A stretch of 64,000 nucleotides of DNA, from positions 248,001 through 312,000 of the forward strand of contig JAJXZL010000005.1 of NCBI GenBank assembly GCA_021780075.1, read 5' to 3'. The notes beneath the pieces were generated by a model. The model made no database searches and was not told the origin of the DNA. It saw nothing but the letters and a program-made list of their open reading frames with translations. The translations under genes were made by a program, and so were the position numbers. Below are positions 36,169-45,119 of the stretch, piece after piece (positions within the stretch are counted from its first letter, which is position 1; each line of letters opens with the position of its first letter). Source of the DNA: Acidobacteriota bacterium (lineage in GTDB: Bacteria > Acidobacteriota > Terriglobia > Terriglobales > Acidobacteriaceae).

Positions 36169-36188
36169 ATACCCCTAAGGGGTATATT
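36161..36188 (+). promoter_or_regulatory. csoR promoter with embedded CsoR operator
   Basis: The palindrome ATACCCCTAAGGGGTAT (36169-36185) is the canonical CsoR/Cu-sensing operator type. A plausible promoter surrounds it: TTTGCA at 36161-36166 and TATATT at 36183-36188 with a 16-base spacer. The operator fills the spacer, so bound apo-repressor would block RNA polymerase, and Cu(I) would release it. The -10 box ends only eight bases before the csoR ATG and no Shine-Dalgarno is visible, suggesting a leaderless mRNA. Confidence 0.75.
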
Positions 36189-36196
36189 TTGGATTT

Positions 36197-36559
36197 ATGG
36201 CAAAACCTGTCCGATCGAAGTCGACGGTCCATATTGCTCGCGGCTGTACTCCGGAAGCAGAGCACGAGGGCAGGAAAGCGCTTGCCGTCGATCCCAAGAT
36301 TCGCACAGCAAATCTGAACCGTTTGCGCCGGATCGAGGGCCAGGTGCGCGGCTTGCAGCGTATGGTCGCAGAAGGGCGCTATTGTGCGGACATCATGGTG
36401 CAACTTTCAGCAGTAAATGAAGCGCTACGGATTGTAGGGCGGGAGCTGTTGCGCAACCACCTGCGCCACTGCGCCACTGCCGCAATCAAGAGCTCTCCAG
36501 AACGTGCTGAGGCAATGTACGACGAACTGATTGAACTGTTTTCGCGGTATTCGAGGTGA
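36197..36559 (+). CDS. csoR: CsoR-family copper-sensing repressor
   Basis: A DUF156/CsoR all-helical repressor of 120 residues. The Cu(I)-binding triad is intact: Cys63 (GRYCADIM), His88 and Cys92 (RNHLRHCAT) with the exact C-x24-H-x3-C spacing. The core [19 protein letters not shown] is the family signature. An extra N-terminal 35 residues are basic. Apo-CsoR should bind the palindrome in its own promoter and repress both itself and the ATPase gene, which starts immediately after it. Confidence 0.92.
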   Translation: MAKPVRSKSTVHIARGCTPEAEHEGRKALAVDPKIRTANLNRLRRIEGQVRGLQRMVAEGRYCADIMVQLSAVNEALRIVGRELLRNHLRHCATAAIKSSPERAEAMYDELIELFSRYSR

Positions 36560-36561
36560 AC

Positions 36562-39231
36562 ATGAGCGCATTCAAAATCGTGGGTCACGATACTCCTCTT
36601 TCGAGCCAAGCGATCGATCCCGTTTGCGGAATGAAAGTTGAAGCTGCGTCAGCCAAAGCAAAGGTTGATTACCGCGGAAGCACCTACTATTTCTGTTGCG
36701 CGGGGTGCGCGAGCAAGTTCCAGGCCGATCCCGAAAAGTACCTGGGCCATGTGGCCGGATCCCAATCTGTTCCTACCATGCATGGGATTTCCACGACAGC
36801 AGCAACTCCGGCGCCCATTCCGCCTGCCAAAGATCCGGTGTGCGGAATGACGGTAGATCCCGCGCATGCGGCCGGCTCAGTTGAGCACGCAGACAAGACC
36901 TATTTCTTCTGTTCGCAGCACTGCAAACAGAGATTTAGCGCCAATCCCAACGATTATTTGAAGCCACCCTCCACAAAGAACCAAGCAGCTATAGCCGGTT
37001 CATCGCAGGCCGTTTGGGTTTGCCCGATGGATCCCGAAGTCCACCAGTTCCGTCCCGGTCCGTGCCCCAAGTGCGGCATGGCGCTTGAGCGGGAAACCCC
37101 ACTCGACCATACGCGCACCGAGTACACGTGTCCGATGCACCCGGAGATCGTTAGAACGGCTCCTGGCACCTGCCCCATTTGCGGGATGGCTCTTGAACCC
37201 AGGACGGCAAGCGCTGAGGAAGAAGAGAATCCTGAGCTTAAGGATATGAGACGTCGGTTTTGGACTAGCCTGGCGCTGACTACTCCCTTGCTCATTGCAG
37301 CCATGGGAGAAATGATCCCTGGATGGCCGCTCAAGCGCATTCTCTCCGCCCAACTCCTTTCCTGGATAGAACTGGCGATCGCCACGCCTGTCGTACTCTG
37401 GGGCGGATGGCCTTTCTTTGTGCGCGGTTGGCAATCCATTGTGAATCGCAGTCTGAACATGTTCACACTCATTGCACTCGGCACGGGCGTGGCCTATGCC
37501 TACAGCGTCGTAGCCACGGTGTTTCCCCAGATCTTTCCACCATCTTTCCGGCAGGAGGGTGGCGCAGTGGCGGTATATTTTGAAGCCGCCGCAGTCATCG
37601 TAACCCTGGTCCTGCTCGGCCAGGTTCTTGAGTTGAGGGCACGCGGACAGACAGGAGCAGCCATCAAGGCTCTCCTCGGTCTCGCGCCAAAAACTGCTCG
37701 TCTGATCCAGGCTGACGGTTCTGAGATCGACGTGCCGCTCGATCAGGTTCAACCTGGAAACCACCTGCGCGTCCGGCCCGGAGAAAAGGTTCCTGTCGAT
37801 GGCATTGTTCTCGAAGGCAGCAGCAGCGTCGATGAGTCGATGATCTCTGGAGAACCCATCCCGGTGGAGAAGCAGCCCGGCGCCAAGGTTACCGGCGCAA
37901 CCGTAAACGGCACCGGGGCATTCGTCATGGAAGCGCAGCGAGTCGGCTCCGAAACGCTGATGGCGCAAATTGTGCGAATGGTCTCCGATGCGCAGCGCAG
38001 CCGCGCTCCCATCCAGAAGCTGGCCGATATTGTCGCTGGCTATTTCGTGCCTGCGGTGGTGGGTATTTCAGTCCTCACGTTCATTGCGTGGAGTCTCTTG
38101 GGGCCCGATCCTCGACTCGCTCACGCTCTTGTAAACGCCGTAGCGGTGCTCATCATTGCGTGCCCCTGTGCACTCGGTCTGGCTACCCCCATGTCCATCA
38201 TGGTCGCGACCGGCAAAGGAGCAACGATGGGCGTTCTGTTCAAGAATGCCGAGACAATCGAAACGCTGCGCAAGGTTGATACGCTGGTTGTGGACAAGAC
38301 CGGAACCCTGACCGAAGGTAAGCCCAAACTGGTTGCTGTGGAGTCGGTTCCAGGCTTTGAATCGCGAGAAGTCCTGCGGCTCGCAGCGAGTCTCGAACGC
38401 GCCAGTGAGCATCCCCTTGCTGCTGCCATCGTCGCCGGGGCCGAAGGTCAGGGAGTCAAGCTTTCTCCAGCCGAAGACTTCCAATCCATCACTGGAAAGG
38501 GAGTGAAGGCACGTGTCGATGGTCTCCAGGTCGCGCTTGGCAATCGTAAAATGCTCGATGATCTTGGCATCAGCGTAGGCTCGCTCACGAGCAAAGCCGA
38601 GGCAATGCGCACAGACGGGCAGACGGTGATGTTTGTTGCGGTCGAAGGCCATCCGGCTGGTTTGATTGGCGTCGCTGACCCCGTCAAGACCACGACCCCC
38701 GAAGCAATTCGCCAATTGCACAAGGAGGGGCTCCGGGTCGTCATGCTCACGGGCGACAGCCGCACCACGGCGCAGGCCGTAGCCGCCAAGCTCGGCATCG
38801 ACGAGGTTATTGCCGAAGTGCTTCCTGAAGACAAATCCACTCAGGTGAAGAGGCTCCAAAACGAGGGTCGCTTTGTCGCCATGGCGGGGGACGGCATCAA
38901 CGATGCGCCAGCCCTGGCTCAGGCGCAGATTGGAATCGCCATGGGCACAGGCACCGACGTGGCCATGGAAAGCGCCGGAGTCACCCTCGTCAAAGGAGAC
39001 CTCCGGGGCATCGTGCGGGCATTGCAGCTGAGCCGCGCGACCATGCGCAACATCAAGCAGAATCTCTTTTTCGCGTTCTTCTACAATGCGTTCGGAGTCC
39101 CGATCGCAGCGGGAATACTATATCCGTTTTTCGGAATTTTGCTGAGCCCAATCATTGCTGCGGCGGCGATGAGCTTCAGCTCGGTGTCTGTGGTGAGTAA
39201 TGCTTTGCGACTGCGCAGCGCACGCCTTTGA
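36562..39231 (+). CDS. copA: Cu(I)-translocating P1B-type ATPase with two YHS-like and two further metal-binding domains
   Basis: ATP-driven exporter of Cu(I)/Ag(I), 889 residues. GAGGT five bases upstream favours ATG 36562 over GTG 36556, which overlaps the csoR stop. N-terminal domains in order: two YHS-type domains ([21 protein letters not shown] and [22 protein letters not shown]), then two short [16 protein letters not shown] and [17 protein letters not shown] metal-binding motifs. The ATPase core follows, with CPC at about residue 532 ([12 protein letters not shown]), the phosphorylated Asp in DKTGTLTEG (about 577) and [10 protein letters not shown] (about 775). Classical HMA GxMCxxC domains are not evident. 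Co-transcribed with csoR. Confidence 0.93.
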   Translation: MSAFKIVGHDTPLSSQAIDPVCGMKVEAASAKAKVDYRGSTYYFCCAGCASKFQADPEKYLGHVAGSQSVPTMHGISTTAATPAPIPPAKDPVCGMTVDPAHAAGSVEHADKTYFFCSQHCKQRFSANPNDYLKPPSTKNQAAIAGSSQAVWVCPMDPEVHQFRPGPCPKCGMALERETPLDHTRTEYTCPMHPEIVRTAPGTCPICGMALEPRTASAEEEENPELKDMRRRFWTSLALTTPLLIAAMGEMIPGWPLKRILSAQLLSWIELAIATPVVLWGGWPFFVRGWQSIVNRSLNMFTLIALGTGVAYAYSVVATVFPQIFPPSFRQEGGAVAVYFEAAAVIVTLVLLGQVLELRARGQTGAAIKALLGLAPKTARLIQADGSEIDVPLDQVQPGNHLRVRPGEKVPVDGIVLEGSSSVDESMISGEPIPVEKQPGAKVTGATVNGTGAFVMEAQRVGSETLMAQIVRMVSDAQRSRAPIQKLADIVAGYFVPAVVGISVLTFIAWSLLGPDPRLAHALVNAVAVLIIACPCALGLATPMSIMVATGKGATMGVLFKNAETIETLRKVDTLVVDKTGTLTEGKPKLVAVESVPGFESREVLRLAASLERASEHPLAAAIVAGAEGQGVKLSPAEDFQSITGKGVKARVDGLQVALGNRKMLDDLGISVGSLTSKAEAMRTDGQTVMFVAVEGHPAGLIGVADPVKTTTPEAIRQLHKEGLRVVMLTGDSRTTAQAVAAKLGIDEVIAEVLPEDKSTQVKRLQNEGRFVAMAGDGINDAPALAQAQIGIAMGTGTDVAMESAGVTLVKGDLRGIVRALQLSRATMRNIKQNLFFAFFYNAFGVPIAAGILYPFFGILLSPIIAAAAMSFSSVSVVSNALRLRSARL

Positions 39232-39294
39232 AAGTCTGGACGGTCAACAGCCAGCCGTCGCTGGATTGACGATCGCCTCGCATGGAGGTTTCCG

Positions 39295-39534
39295 ATGCGC
39301 GGACTTCTCTTCGGCTTCCTTGTGGGAGTCGTTGTGATCGCCCTGGGCGGATTTCCCTGCGCTGATTCCAGCAGGCGCATCCAGACACATTTGCTCATCC
39401 TGCCATCTTACGGTGTTTCTCTACGAGTAGTTCCCTTTCGTGCGCGCATTCTCAAAAGGTGCTGTCGGCCAAAGCGCTCCCTAAGCGGATCTCAAAGAGC
39501 CGCGCGGGATGCTATCCGAACGGGGTTCATTTAA
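39295..39534 (+). pseudogene. possible remnant of a small exported or cytochrome gene
   Basis: GGAGG precedes ATG and the first 20 residues (MRGLLFGFLVGVVVIALGGF) are a strong membrane anchor of the kind that starts small Acidobacterial c-type cytochromes. After about residue 25 the sequence becomes basic and shapeless with no CxxCH, so the gene is probably frameshifted or truncated. It could also be a genuine short membrane peptide. Confidence 0.3.
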
Positions 39535-39571
39535 CCAATCTGCCGCTCTCAACGAGTGCATCGTCGACGCC

Positions 39572-40891
39572 TCATTGACGCGGAGTGTTCAAACCCACTT
39601 TCGCCGCAGCATTATTTCGAAGCGATTCGATCGCGTAATCAAGTTGCCGGTCCGCGCCAAGCCGCCGGTCTTGCCAGTCGAATTCGATGGTTTGATCGGG
39701 CTCAATGGGTGTTCCTTCGAGAACTGTGCCTTTCCATGTGTAATATGCGCCTGTTGGCAGCGCGAGACGAAATCCGTTACCCACTTTCACGGACGTGGCA
39801 GAAAGCAATCGGCCAGCGGTCTTTTCGCCAATAATCGTCGCCAGGTTGTTCTCGCGTGCAAATGCCACGATCATCTCCGCGGCACTCGCGGTGTGCCGAT
39901 TGACGAGCAAAACGGTCTTTCCGTGGAACGGCTTTTTTCCCAGTCCCTCGGTTTGAAGCACGATAGGCTTCTTCGTCATCATCGTGGGAGCGAATTTGAG
40001 CGCGAGACGCCAGAGCGTCTTCGTCGAGGAAGGAATTCGTGAGAATCGCCGGAAATCCTGTTTCTCCGAATCGAGATTCGTCGTAACGCGCCGCCTGTCG
40101 AGAGCGAACCCGACCGGCACCTGGCTAGGCGTGAGCAGGCTCAAGACTCGGAGGGCGCCGATTCCTCCTCCGGTATTGCCGCGCAGATCGATTATCAGGC
40201 TCTCAACCGGCCCCAACTGTTCGACAGCTTTCGAGATTTCATTCGCCACCACGACGCCCACCATGCCGGGGAACATCGCCACTTTCAGATAGCCAAGCCC
40301 ATCCCTGATCCTGCGCGACTGAACAAGTGTTGGTTCGATGAAGTGGAGTTTCTTCCCTTTAGGACGCGCCACATCGACCGAGAGGGTTTGCTGCCTGCCG
40401 TGGTTGTCGATGAACTCTACCCTGGTTTGCTGGCCCATTGGGAAGACTGGATGTTCAGGAGGGACGATGTCACGGTCATCGACGCGCAGCAGGATATTCC
40501 CCGGTTCAATGCCGACAATCGCAGCCGCGCCGCCAGAGTGGACATCCTGAAAGATCCACCGCTTTCCGTAGTCTGTGTCGTCGGCCAAGTAGGTCGCACT
40601 GAGAGCTGCGCGGCTCGACGCTCTGCGAGCGTTTCGATGAAAGAACCCCAAATGCGAGGTGTGCAGTTCTGCCAGGAGATCACTCACCGTCTGCTCAAAG
40701 GCGTCCGTGCTTCCGGCTGACTCAATCAATGGTCTATGCTTGTCCACAGCCGCCAGCCAATCGCCGTTCAGCTTCTCTGGCGAGTAAAACCTCTTGCGTA
40801 GCGCTTCGAGAACATTTTCAAGGATGGTGTGCTTGTCTTTTGCCGAGAGCTCAATCGGCAACTGCGCAACCGCAGCTACAGTGGGTGTCAT
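39572..40891 (-). CDS. S41-family (C-terminal processing-like) peptidase
   Basis: A 439-residue serine peptidase. The order is a helical N-terminal region (LENVLEALRKRFYSPEKL), a PDZ-like segment (IFQDVHSGGAAAIVGIEPGN), then the S41 core (GPVESLIIDLRGNTGGG, LLVNRHTASAAEMIVAF with the catalytic Ser near 336, TIIGEKTAGRLLS with Lys near 357). No signal peptide is visible, unusual for this family and consistent with a cytoplasmic enzyme. Its ATG overlaps the stop of the CHAT-protein gene (ATGA, 40888-40891), so the two are translationally coupled. Confidence 0.85.
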   Translation of the reverse strand: MTPTVAAVAQLPIELSAKDKHTILENVLEALRKRFYSPEKLNGDWLAAVDKHRPLIESAGSTDAFEQTVSDLLAELHTSHLGFFHRNARRASSRAALSATYLADDTDYGKRWIFQDVHSGGAAAIVGIEPGNILLRVDDRDIVPPEHPVFPMGQQTRVEFIDNHGRQQTLSVDVARPKGKKLHFIEPTLVQSRRIRDGLGYLKVAMFPGMVGVVVANEISKAVEQLGPVESLIIDLRGNTGGGIGALRVLSLLTPSQVPVGFALDRRRVTTNLDSEKQDFRRFSRIPSSTKTLWRLALKFAPTMMTKKPIVLQTEGLGKKPFHGKTVLLVNRHTASAAEMIVAFARENNLATIIGEKTAGRLLSATSVKVGNGFRLALPTGAYYTWKGTVLEGTPIEPDQTIEFDWQDRRLGADRQLDYAIESLRNNAAAKVGLNTPRQ

Positions 40892-43518
40892 TGACCGCTC
40901 CTGAAAGAGGAAGTTGCTTTCGAGTTTTCAAAGAGTGCTGCGTTTGGTTCGCCATCAAGTTCGAATCCGGCCCAGAAGTAAGGCGGGTCCCCTGACTTCA
41001 ACAGGTCAAGCTGCGCTTCCCGCAGTGCTTCTGCTTTCCCTTCACCTCGGCCGAGGCGTTGATAGAAGTCGATCATCAATTGTGCGGTGGAGTGGTCTTC
41101 GAGTTCCCAGAGCGTTGAGACAACGCTTTGCGCCCCCGCTTCAATGAATGCATTCACGATGTTCGCAACTCCCTCCTCGCCGACTGGACCGACGCCCGTA
41201 TCGCACGCGGAGAGCGTCACCAGGCTAGCGTCGATCGGCAGCTTTCTGATTTCCCGAACCTGAAGAAGGCCATCGTCCGCTGGTGCGTCTCGTGGTGCAA
41301 AAACCAGAGCGGACCGATCCGGAAACTCGGGATCGGCATAACCGTGCAGGGCAAGGTGAATGACGCTGTACCGATTGAGCGGGAGTTGCATGAAGGCGGA
41401 TTTCGTCGCCCGCTTACCGAGAAGAATTGTGCTGGGCTTGGGAAGATCGCCGGCAATCGTCTCTACTTCGTTGCGGCTCTCAGGCAGAGCGACAAGATCT
41501 CGTCTCTCCGGCCCATCCACGGCGCGGCGAATGGTGGCAAGCAACGTCGTCGGTGGCGGTTTTGATATCCATGCTGCAACACCCACGTACGGGAGGTCAT
41601 CGCTCATCTTCTGATTGGCGCGACGCCTGAGCATATGGAATACGGTTCCGGAGGGCGCCACTGTCACCAGATGAGAAGTCAAGATGTATTGGCCGGAATC
41701 GGACAGTGCAGAGAACGGGAGAAGATGAAGCTTCCCATCGGGGATGACAATCACCTTAGCTTTGTCCTTATATTCAGGGACACCGCGAAGCAATTCCTCG
41801 AAAAGTCTTTGTGCCAGCGGAACGTCCGTCTTCTTCTGTTCGATTTCGGATCGATATTGTGTAGCCTCCTCTTCCAACTGATCCTTCCCTGGCAGTTCGT
41901 AGTCGTGAACTGCCGTTCGGGTGATCGCCAGTACAGAAGAATGCGGATTGTCCAGAACGTACTCGACGATGAGTTCAGACGGATCCAAATCGCGCTGCAG
42001 TTTTTCGAGTGCAACCGGCGCCGGAACGCTCTCCGGAGGATCGTCCTTGAGCTGCTGCTCTGCTGTGTAGATTTCACCGAGAATGCCGCTGCGCTTGGTG
42101 GGACCGTCTGTATCCAGCAACTGCAGATTGAGCGTCGTCAAATGCAATTCGGCGGGAGTGGGCTGGTGCGGCGCGACAATCTCGTGATGCGAAAGCCCCT
42201 GCGCCTCGACGCGCCCCCGCGCGCGTTCAATTACACGGAATGCATCGGCCATTCTGCCCTGGTTGCACAGTGACGCAAAGTAACCGGCATAGACGACGCT
42301 CAGGTCGCTTAGGAGTTGGCGCTCGATCATTGGCGTCGGAACCTTGCTCAAGAGCGCGTCCAACAGATCGGTGCTCTTCTCGTATAGATCGTTCGACGAC
42401 TTCACGTCGCCGAGCCGGGCAAGAATTTCCGCCTTGATTCCCAGATTCCTGGGAGCGAAATACATCTCGTCGGGAATGTTCCTGTTCGCCGCAATGGCGT
42501 CGTTGATCGCATTTAACGCCGGCTGCAATGACCCCTGATGGAGATACGCTTCCGCCAGCGATCCATTCGCCTGCGTCAGTCCGCGCCAATAGGAGAGTTG
42601 CTTCGCATACTGAACCGCCTGGGTCAAGTCCGACACAGCTTGGTTCCATTTCCCCATCCGCTCGTAGATCTCGGCCCTGGTTTGGTGAAGCTGGTAAAGA
42701 TGCCCGGCAAGATGGTAGGTTGAAACCTTCTGCATCTCCTCGGCAGCCAGAGCCAGCGCCTCGTTGTTTTGTCCCAGGCCGCTCAGAGCCTCGATCTTTG
42801 CGTCGATGGCAATCGATGGATAGGCAGCCCCCGGGGTCTTTGCCGCAACCCTGATCGCCTCATTGAGCGGTCCGAGAGCCTCTTTGAATTTATGAAATTC
42901 GACCAAACCCGCGCCGTACATGCTGGCATATCGGATATGGGCGGCTGGGTCAGCTACCCTTGCCACTGTCCATGCCCTGACCACATCCTTCTTTGCGGTT
43001 GCGATATCGCCCAGGAGAAACGCCGTGAACCCCTGCTCGCCGATCGCTCGCGAGGCAAGCAGATAATGATGCCGTTGCATCGCCAAGGACTCCACTTCGG
43101 ACCAGGTCTCGCGCGCCATTGCGGCGTCGTAGTTTGCTTCGAGCATTCCAAGAATGGTCAAGATGCGAAGGCGCGCCTCCGGTTCCCTGGCCTCCGGGAG
43201 ATTGAGGTCGCTTCGGAGAAGGGCAATCTGGGCGGGAATGGAAATTGAAGATTCGCTGTGCGCTGGCATCTGGCTCACTCTTGCGTAGAGAGCCCTTGAA
43301 AGCTGATGCCGTTGGGTGAACTCCAGTTCGGCCTGCCGATACAGGGGTTCCGCCTGAATCCAGCTATTGAGCCATGAGAGATCGTCGGCTCGCCTCAGCA
43401 GCGCCTCTGGACCATGAGAACTCAGCCGCCGGGCAACTTGGTACCCGACAACACTCAGCAGGACGGCGAAGAGCAAACCGGCAGCGATGCGAAGGGTGGG
43501 GGAAGACGCAATTCGCAT
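40888..43518 (-). CDS. membrane-anchored TPR protein with C-terminal CHAT (caspase-like) protease domain
   Basis: An 876-residue protein. ATG 43518 gives an N-terminal membrane segment (LRIAAGLLFAVLLSVVGYQV); the upstream frame lacks a signal. Residues 40-480 contain about eight tetratricopeptide repeats. The C-terminal 330 residues are a CHAT domain: the catalytic His is in YSVIHLALHGYADPEF (H725) and the Cys in VTLSACDTGVGP (C772), followed by SVVSTLWELED. CHAT proteases cleave partner proteins, in known cases during antiviral or stress-induced death. The substrate here is unknown; the coupled S41 peptidase is the nearest candidate partner. Confidence 0.85.
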   Translation of the reverse strand: MRIASSPTLRIAAGLLFAVLLSVVGYQVARRLSSHGPEALLRRADDLSWLNSWIQAEPLYRQAELEFTQRHQLSRALYARVSQMPAHSESSISIPAQIALLRSDLNLPEAREPEARLRILTILGMLEANYDAAMARETWSEVESLAMQRHHYLLASRAIGEQGFTAFLLGDIATAKKDVVRAWTVARVADPAAHIRYASMYGAGLVEFHKFKEALGPLNEAIRVAAKTPGAAYPSIAIDAKIEALSGLGQNNEALALAAEEMQKVSTYHLAGHLYQLHQTRAEIYERMGKWNQAVSDLTQAVQYAKQLSYWRGLTQANGSLAEAYLHQGSLQPALNAINDAIAANRNIPDEMYFAPRNLGIKAEILARLGDVKSSNDLYEKSTDLLDALLSKVPTPMIERQLLSDLSVVYAGYFASLCNQGRMADAFRVIERARGRVEAQGLSHHEIVAPHQPTPAELHLTTLNLQLLDTDGPTKRSGILGEIYTAEQQLKDDPPESVPAPVALEKLQRDLDPSELIVEYVLDNPHSSVLAITRTAVHDYELPGKDQLEEEATQYRSEIEQKKTDVPLAQRLFEELLRGVPEYKDKAKVIVIPDGKLHLLPFSALSDSGQYILTSHLVTVAPSGTVFHMLRRRANQKMSDDLPYVGVAAWISKPPPTTLLATIRRAVDGPERRDLVALPESRNEVETIAGDLPKPSTILLGKRATKSAFMQLPLNRYSVIHLALHGYADPEFPDRSALVFAPRDAPADDGLLQVREIRKLPIDASLVTLSACDTGVGPVGEEGVANIVNAFIEAGAQSVVSTLWELEDHSTAQLMIDFYQRLGRGEGKAEALREAQLDLLKSGDPPYFWAGFELDGEPNAALFENSKATSSFRSGQ

Positions 43519-43653
43519 GGCAGACCGTTCACTTTGGAATCCATACTGCCAGAACCTATATATTGATGCAACAGGTCCCAAGTTAATTCATTGAAATAAA
43601 ATTGCTTAAACGACTCAAAGACCCAGCGCGAAGGATTTCCGCGATTCGCACTC

Positions 43654-43683
43654 TTGAATGTTCGTCTTTTGTTCTCCTATACT
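43654..43683 (+). promoter_or_regulatory. putative promoter of a leaderless zinc-ribbon gene
   Basis: TTGAAT at 43654-43659 and TATACT at 43678-43683 with an 18-base spacer. The -10 box ends seven bases before the GTG at 43691, and no ribosome binding site is present, which suggests a leaderless transcript. Moderate match to the sigma-70 consensus. Confidence 0.35.
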
Positions 43684-43690
43684 CGCCCTT

Positions 43691-43909
43691 GTGTTCAATA
43701 TCCCGGCATCCCGTCAGTGCGACTTCACAATTCGCTGCAAGAAGTGCAGTGAGAATGTCCCAGCACCGGTCGGCACCGTGCCGGACTCCTGGATTGTGGC
43801 CCGTTGTCCGCTCTGCGGAGAGATAAGACACTACCTCCCATCCGAAATCTTTCGCGGCGAACTGTCCTACAAACTCGGCTCTGGAAGGCCGCGTCAGGTG
43901 GTGTCGTAA
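43691..43909 (+). CDS. small zinc-ribbon protein
   Basis: A 72-residue protein with two CxxC knuckles (FTIRCKKCSENVP and VARCPLCGEIRHY) forming a zinc ribbon, followed by a short helical tail. GTG 43691 is preferred because a promoter ends just upstream; ATG 43658 is an alternative but would lie inside the promoter. Probable nucleic-acid or protein-binding role. The stop overlaps the next ATG (TAATG). Confidence 0.5.
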   Translation: MFNIPASRQCDFTIRCKKCSENVPAPVGTVPDSWIVARCPLCGEIRHYLPSEIFRGELSYKLGSGRPRQVVS

Positions 43910-44133
43910 TGGGAGAAATGAAGCGGGCGATTGCTCGCGAGCAGGCCGCCTGGTCTCAGAGCATGCAGGATGAGAAGCGAATGAGATCGACACTAGATAT
44001 TGCCGCTGCAATCATTGCGGCTGTTCGATTAGCCCGCGATCTGCGCCAGTTCGTAGCCCACAGGGGCGAACCATCCATGGCCTTGTTTGTTTTTTCTGCT
44101 AAGGCCAGTTTTTCTGTACCGTCGTCGGCGTAA
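43909..44133 (+). CDS. small hypothetical protein, possibly truncated at its 3' end
   Basis: A 74-residue protein. ATG 43909 overlaps the preceding stop. The N-terminal 50 residues (MGEMKRAIAREQAAWSQSMQ, STLDIAAAIIAAVRLARDL) are a charged amphipathic helix of conserved appearance. The last 25 residues are unlike the rest, and the gene ends overlapping a convergent accessory gene by 35 bases. This may be the point where an accessory island joined the chromosome. Confidence 0.5.
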   Translation: MGEMKRAIAREQAAWSQSMQDEKRMRSTLDIAAAIIAAVRLARDLRQFVAHRGEPSMALFVFSAKASFSVPSSA

Positions 44134-45097
44134 GTTTCGCTCGGGTCAACGCTGCTGAGGTCCACAGCCGTTGGGCAGAGCGCACGATGATGGATGCCGT
44201 CTCCCGGAGGTTTTCCGTTTCCTTATCTTCTCTCCCGGAATGGGCGCCGCTGTTGCGCACCGTTCGGACGTATTCCAACAGCGTCTTGGTTTCCTTCGAG
44301 AGCAGGTGTGCTCCTGTCACCTTCCATCGGACCTGCGACATCGTTTCAATGAGATCGTGAAGATTAGCCTCGCTTGCCGGCTCGCTTTTCTTCCCGTTGA
44401 TTAAAGTGATCTTCCTATGATGCGCGATTCTCCGTAACACCTTTTCGAGGCCGCGGGCCGCGACAAACAGGCCGACCTCATCAAAACCCAAAGAGAAGAG
44501 GTTCCGCGAGAGGCGGAAGTCCTCCTCAAGCGGGTCAGGCAGATCAAGATTATCGACTAGGAACCACTCGTCCTCTCGTGCCAAGCGCTCATATCCCTCC
44601 AGCAACTCCGTCACGGCATCGGCAAATTCCCAGACCTCGTGCACGATGCGGGAACCGGTCGCATACCGTTCCCAGTGATCCAGCAGATCATTTTCGTGGA
44701 GGAAACTGGAGGATGCCTCATCGAGTGCGAGGCGTTTGTGGTACAGAAGCAAAGTCTCTCCTGCATGCACGGCGTGGATGACTGCTTCGCGCGCTTTCCC
44801 GACTAACGCCGTGTCGAGCTTGGGAAGAGCAGAGTCCTTTCCTTTGAAGCCTAGGGCGCGTAATGCATGGGACGCTTCGCGGAGCCTGTTGACCGATTCA
44901 AGGAGGAGTTGGGCGGACGCAAGCCCGGTGCTCGTGCGACTAAGATTAAATGACCCGCTGTGAATCTCGGCAGGATTACACCGTCGAACATATTCTTCCC
45001 ATGACTCCCACAACCATGCCATCGCTTCGTCAATCTCCCAGAACCAATCCTCCGACCGGACCACGCTCGCGGTAAAGCCGACCGTACCGGGCTCCAA
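44099..45097 (-). CDS. DUF4145-like helical protein
   Basis: A 332-residue predicted cytoplasmic protein. The C-terminal third has the DUF4145 pattern: GLFVAARGLEKVLRRIAHHR, LHDLIETMSQVRWKVTGA, LLEYVRTVRNSGAHSGRED. DUF4145 domains are common in restriction and other defence operons. The N-terminal 200 residues are helical with no recognised family. It shares strand and a short gap with the ImmA-like gene upstream (22 bases between them), suggesting one transcript. Function unknown. Confidence 0.6.
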   Translation of the reverse strand: MEPGTVGFTASVVRSEDWFWEIDEAMAWLWESWEEYVRRCNPAEIHSGSFNLSRTSTGLASAQLLLESVNRLREASHALRALGFKGKDSALPKLDTALVGKAREAVIHAVHAGETLLLYHKRLALDEASSSFLHENDLLDHWERYATGSRIVHEVWEFADAVTELLEGYERLAREDEWFLVDNLDLPDPLEEDFRLSRNLFSLGFDEVGLFVAARGLEKVLRRIAHHRKITLINGKKSEPASEANLHDLIETMSQVRWKVTGAHLLSKETKTLLEYVRTVRNSGAHSGREDKETENLRETASIIVRSAQRLWTSAALTRAKLTPTTVQKNWP

Positions 45098-45119
45098 TCT
45101 CCGGCGCTAACGCGGCGAC

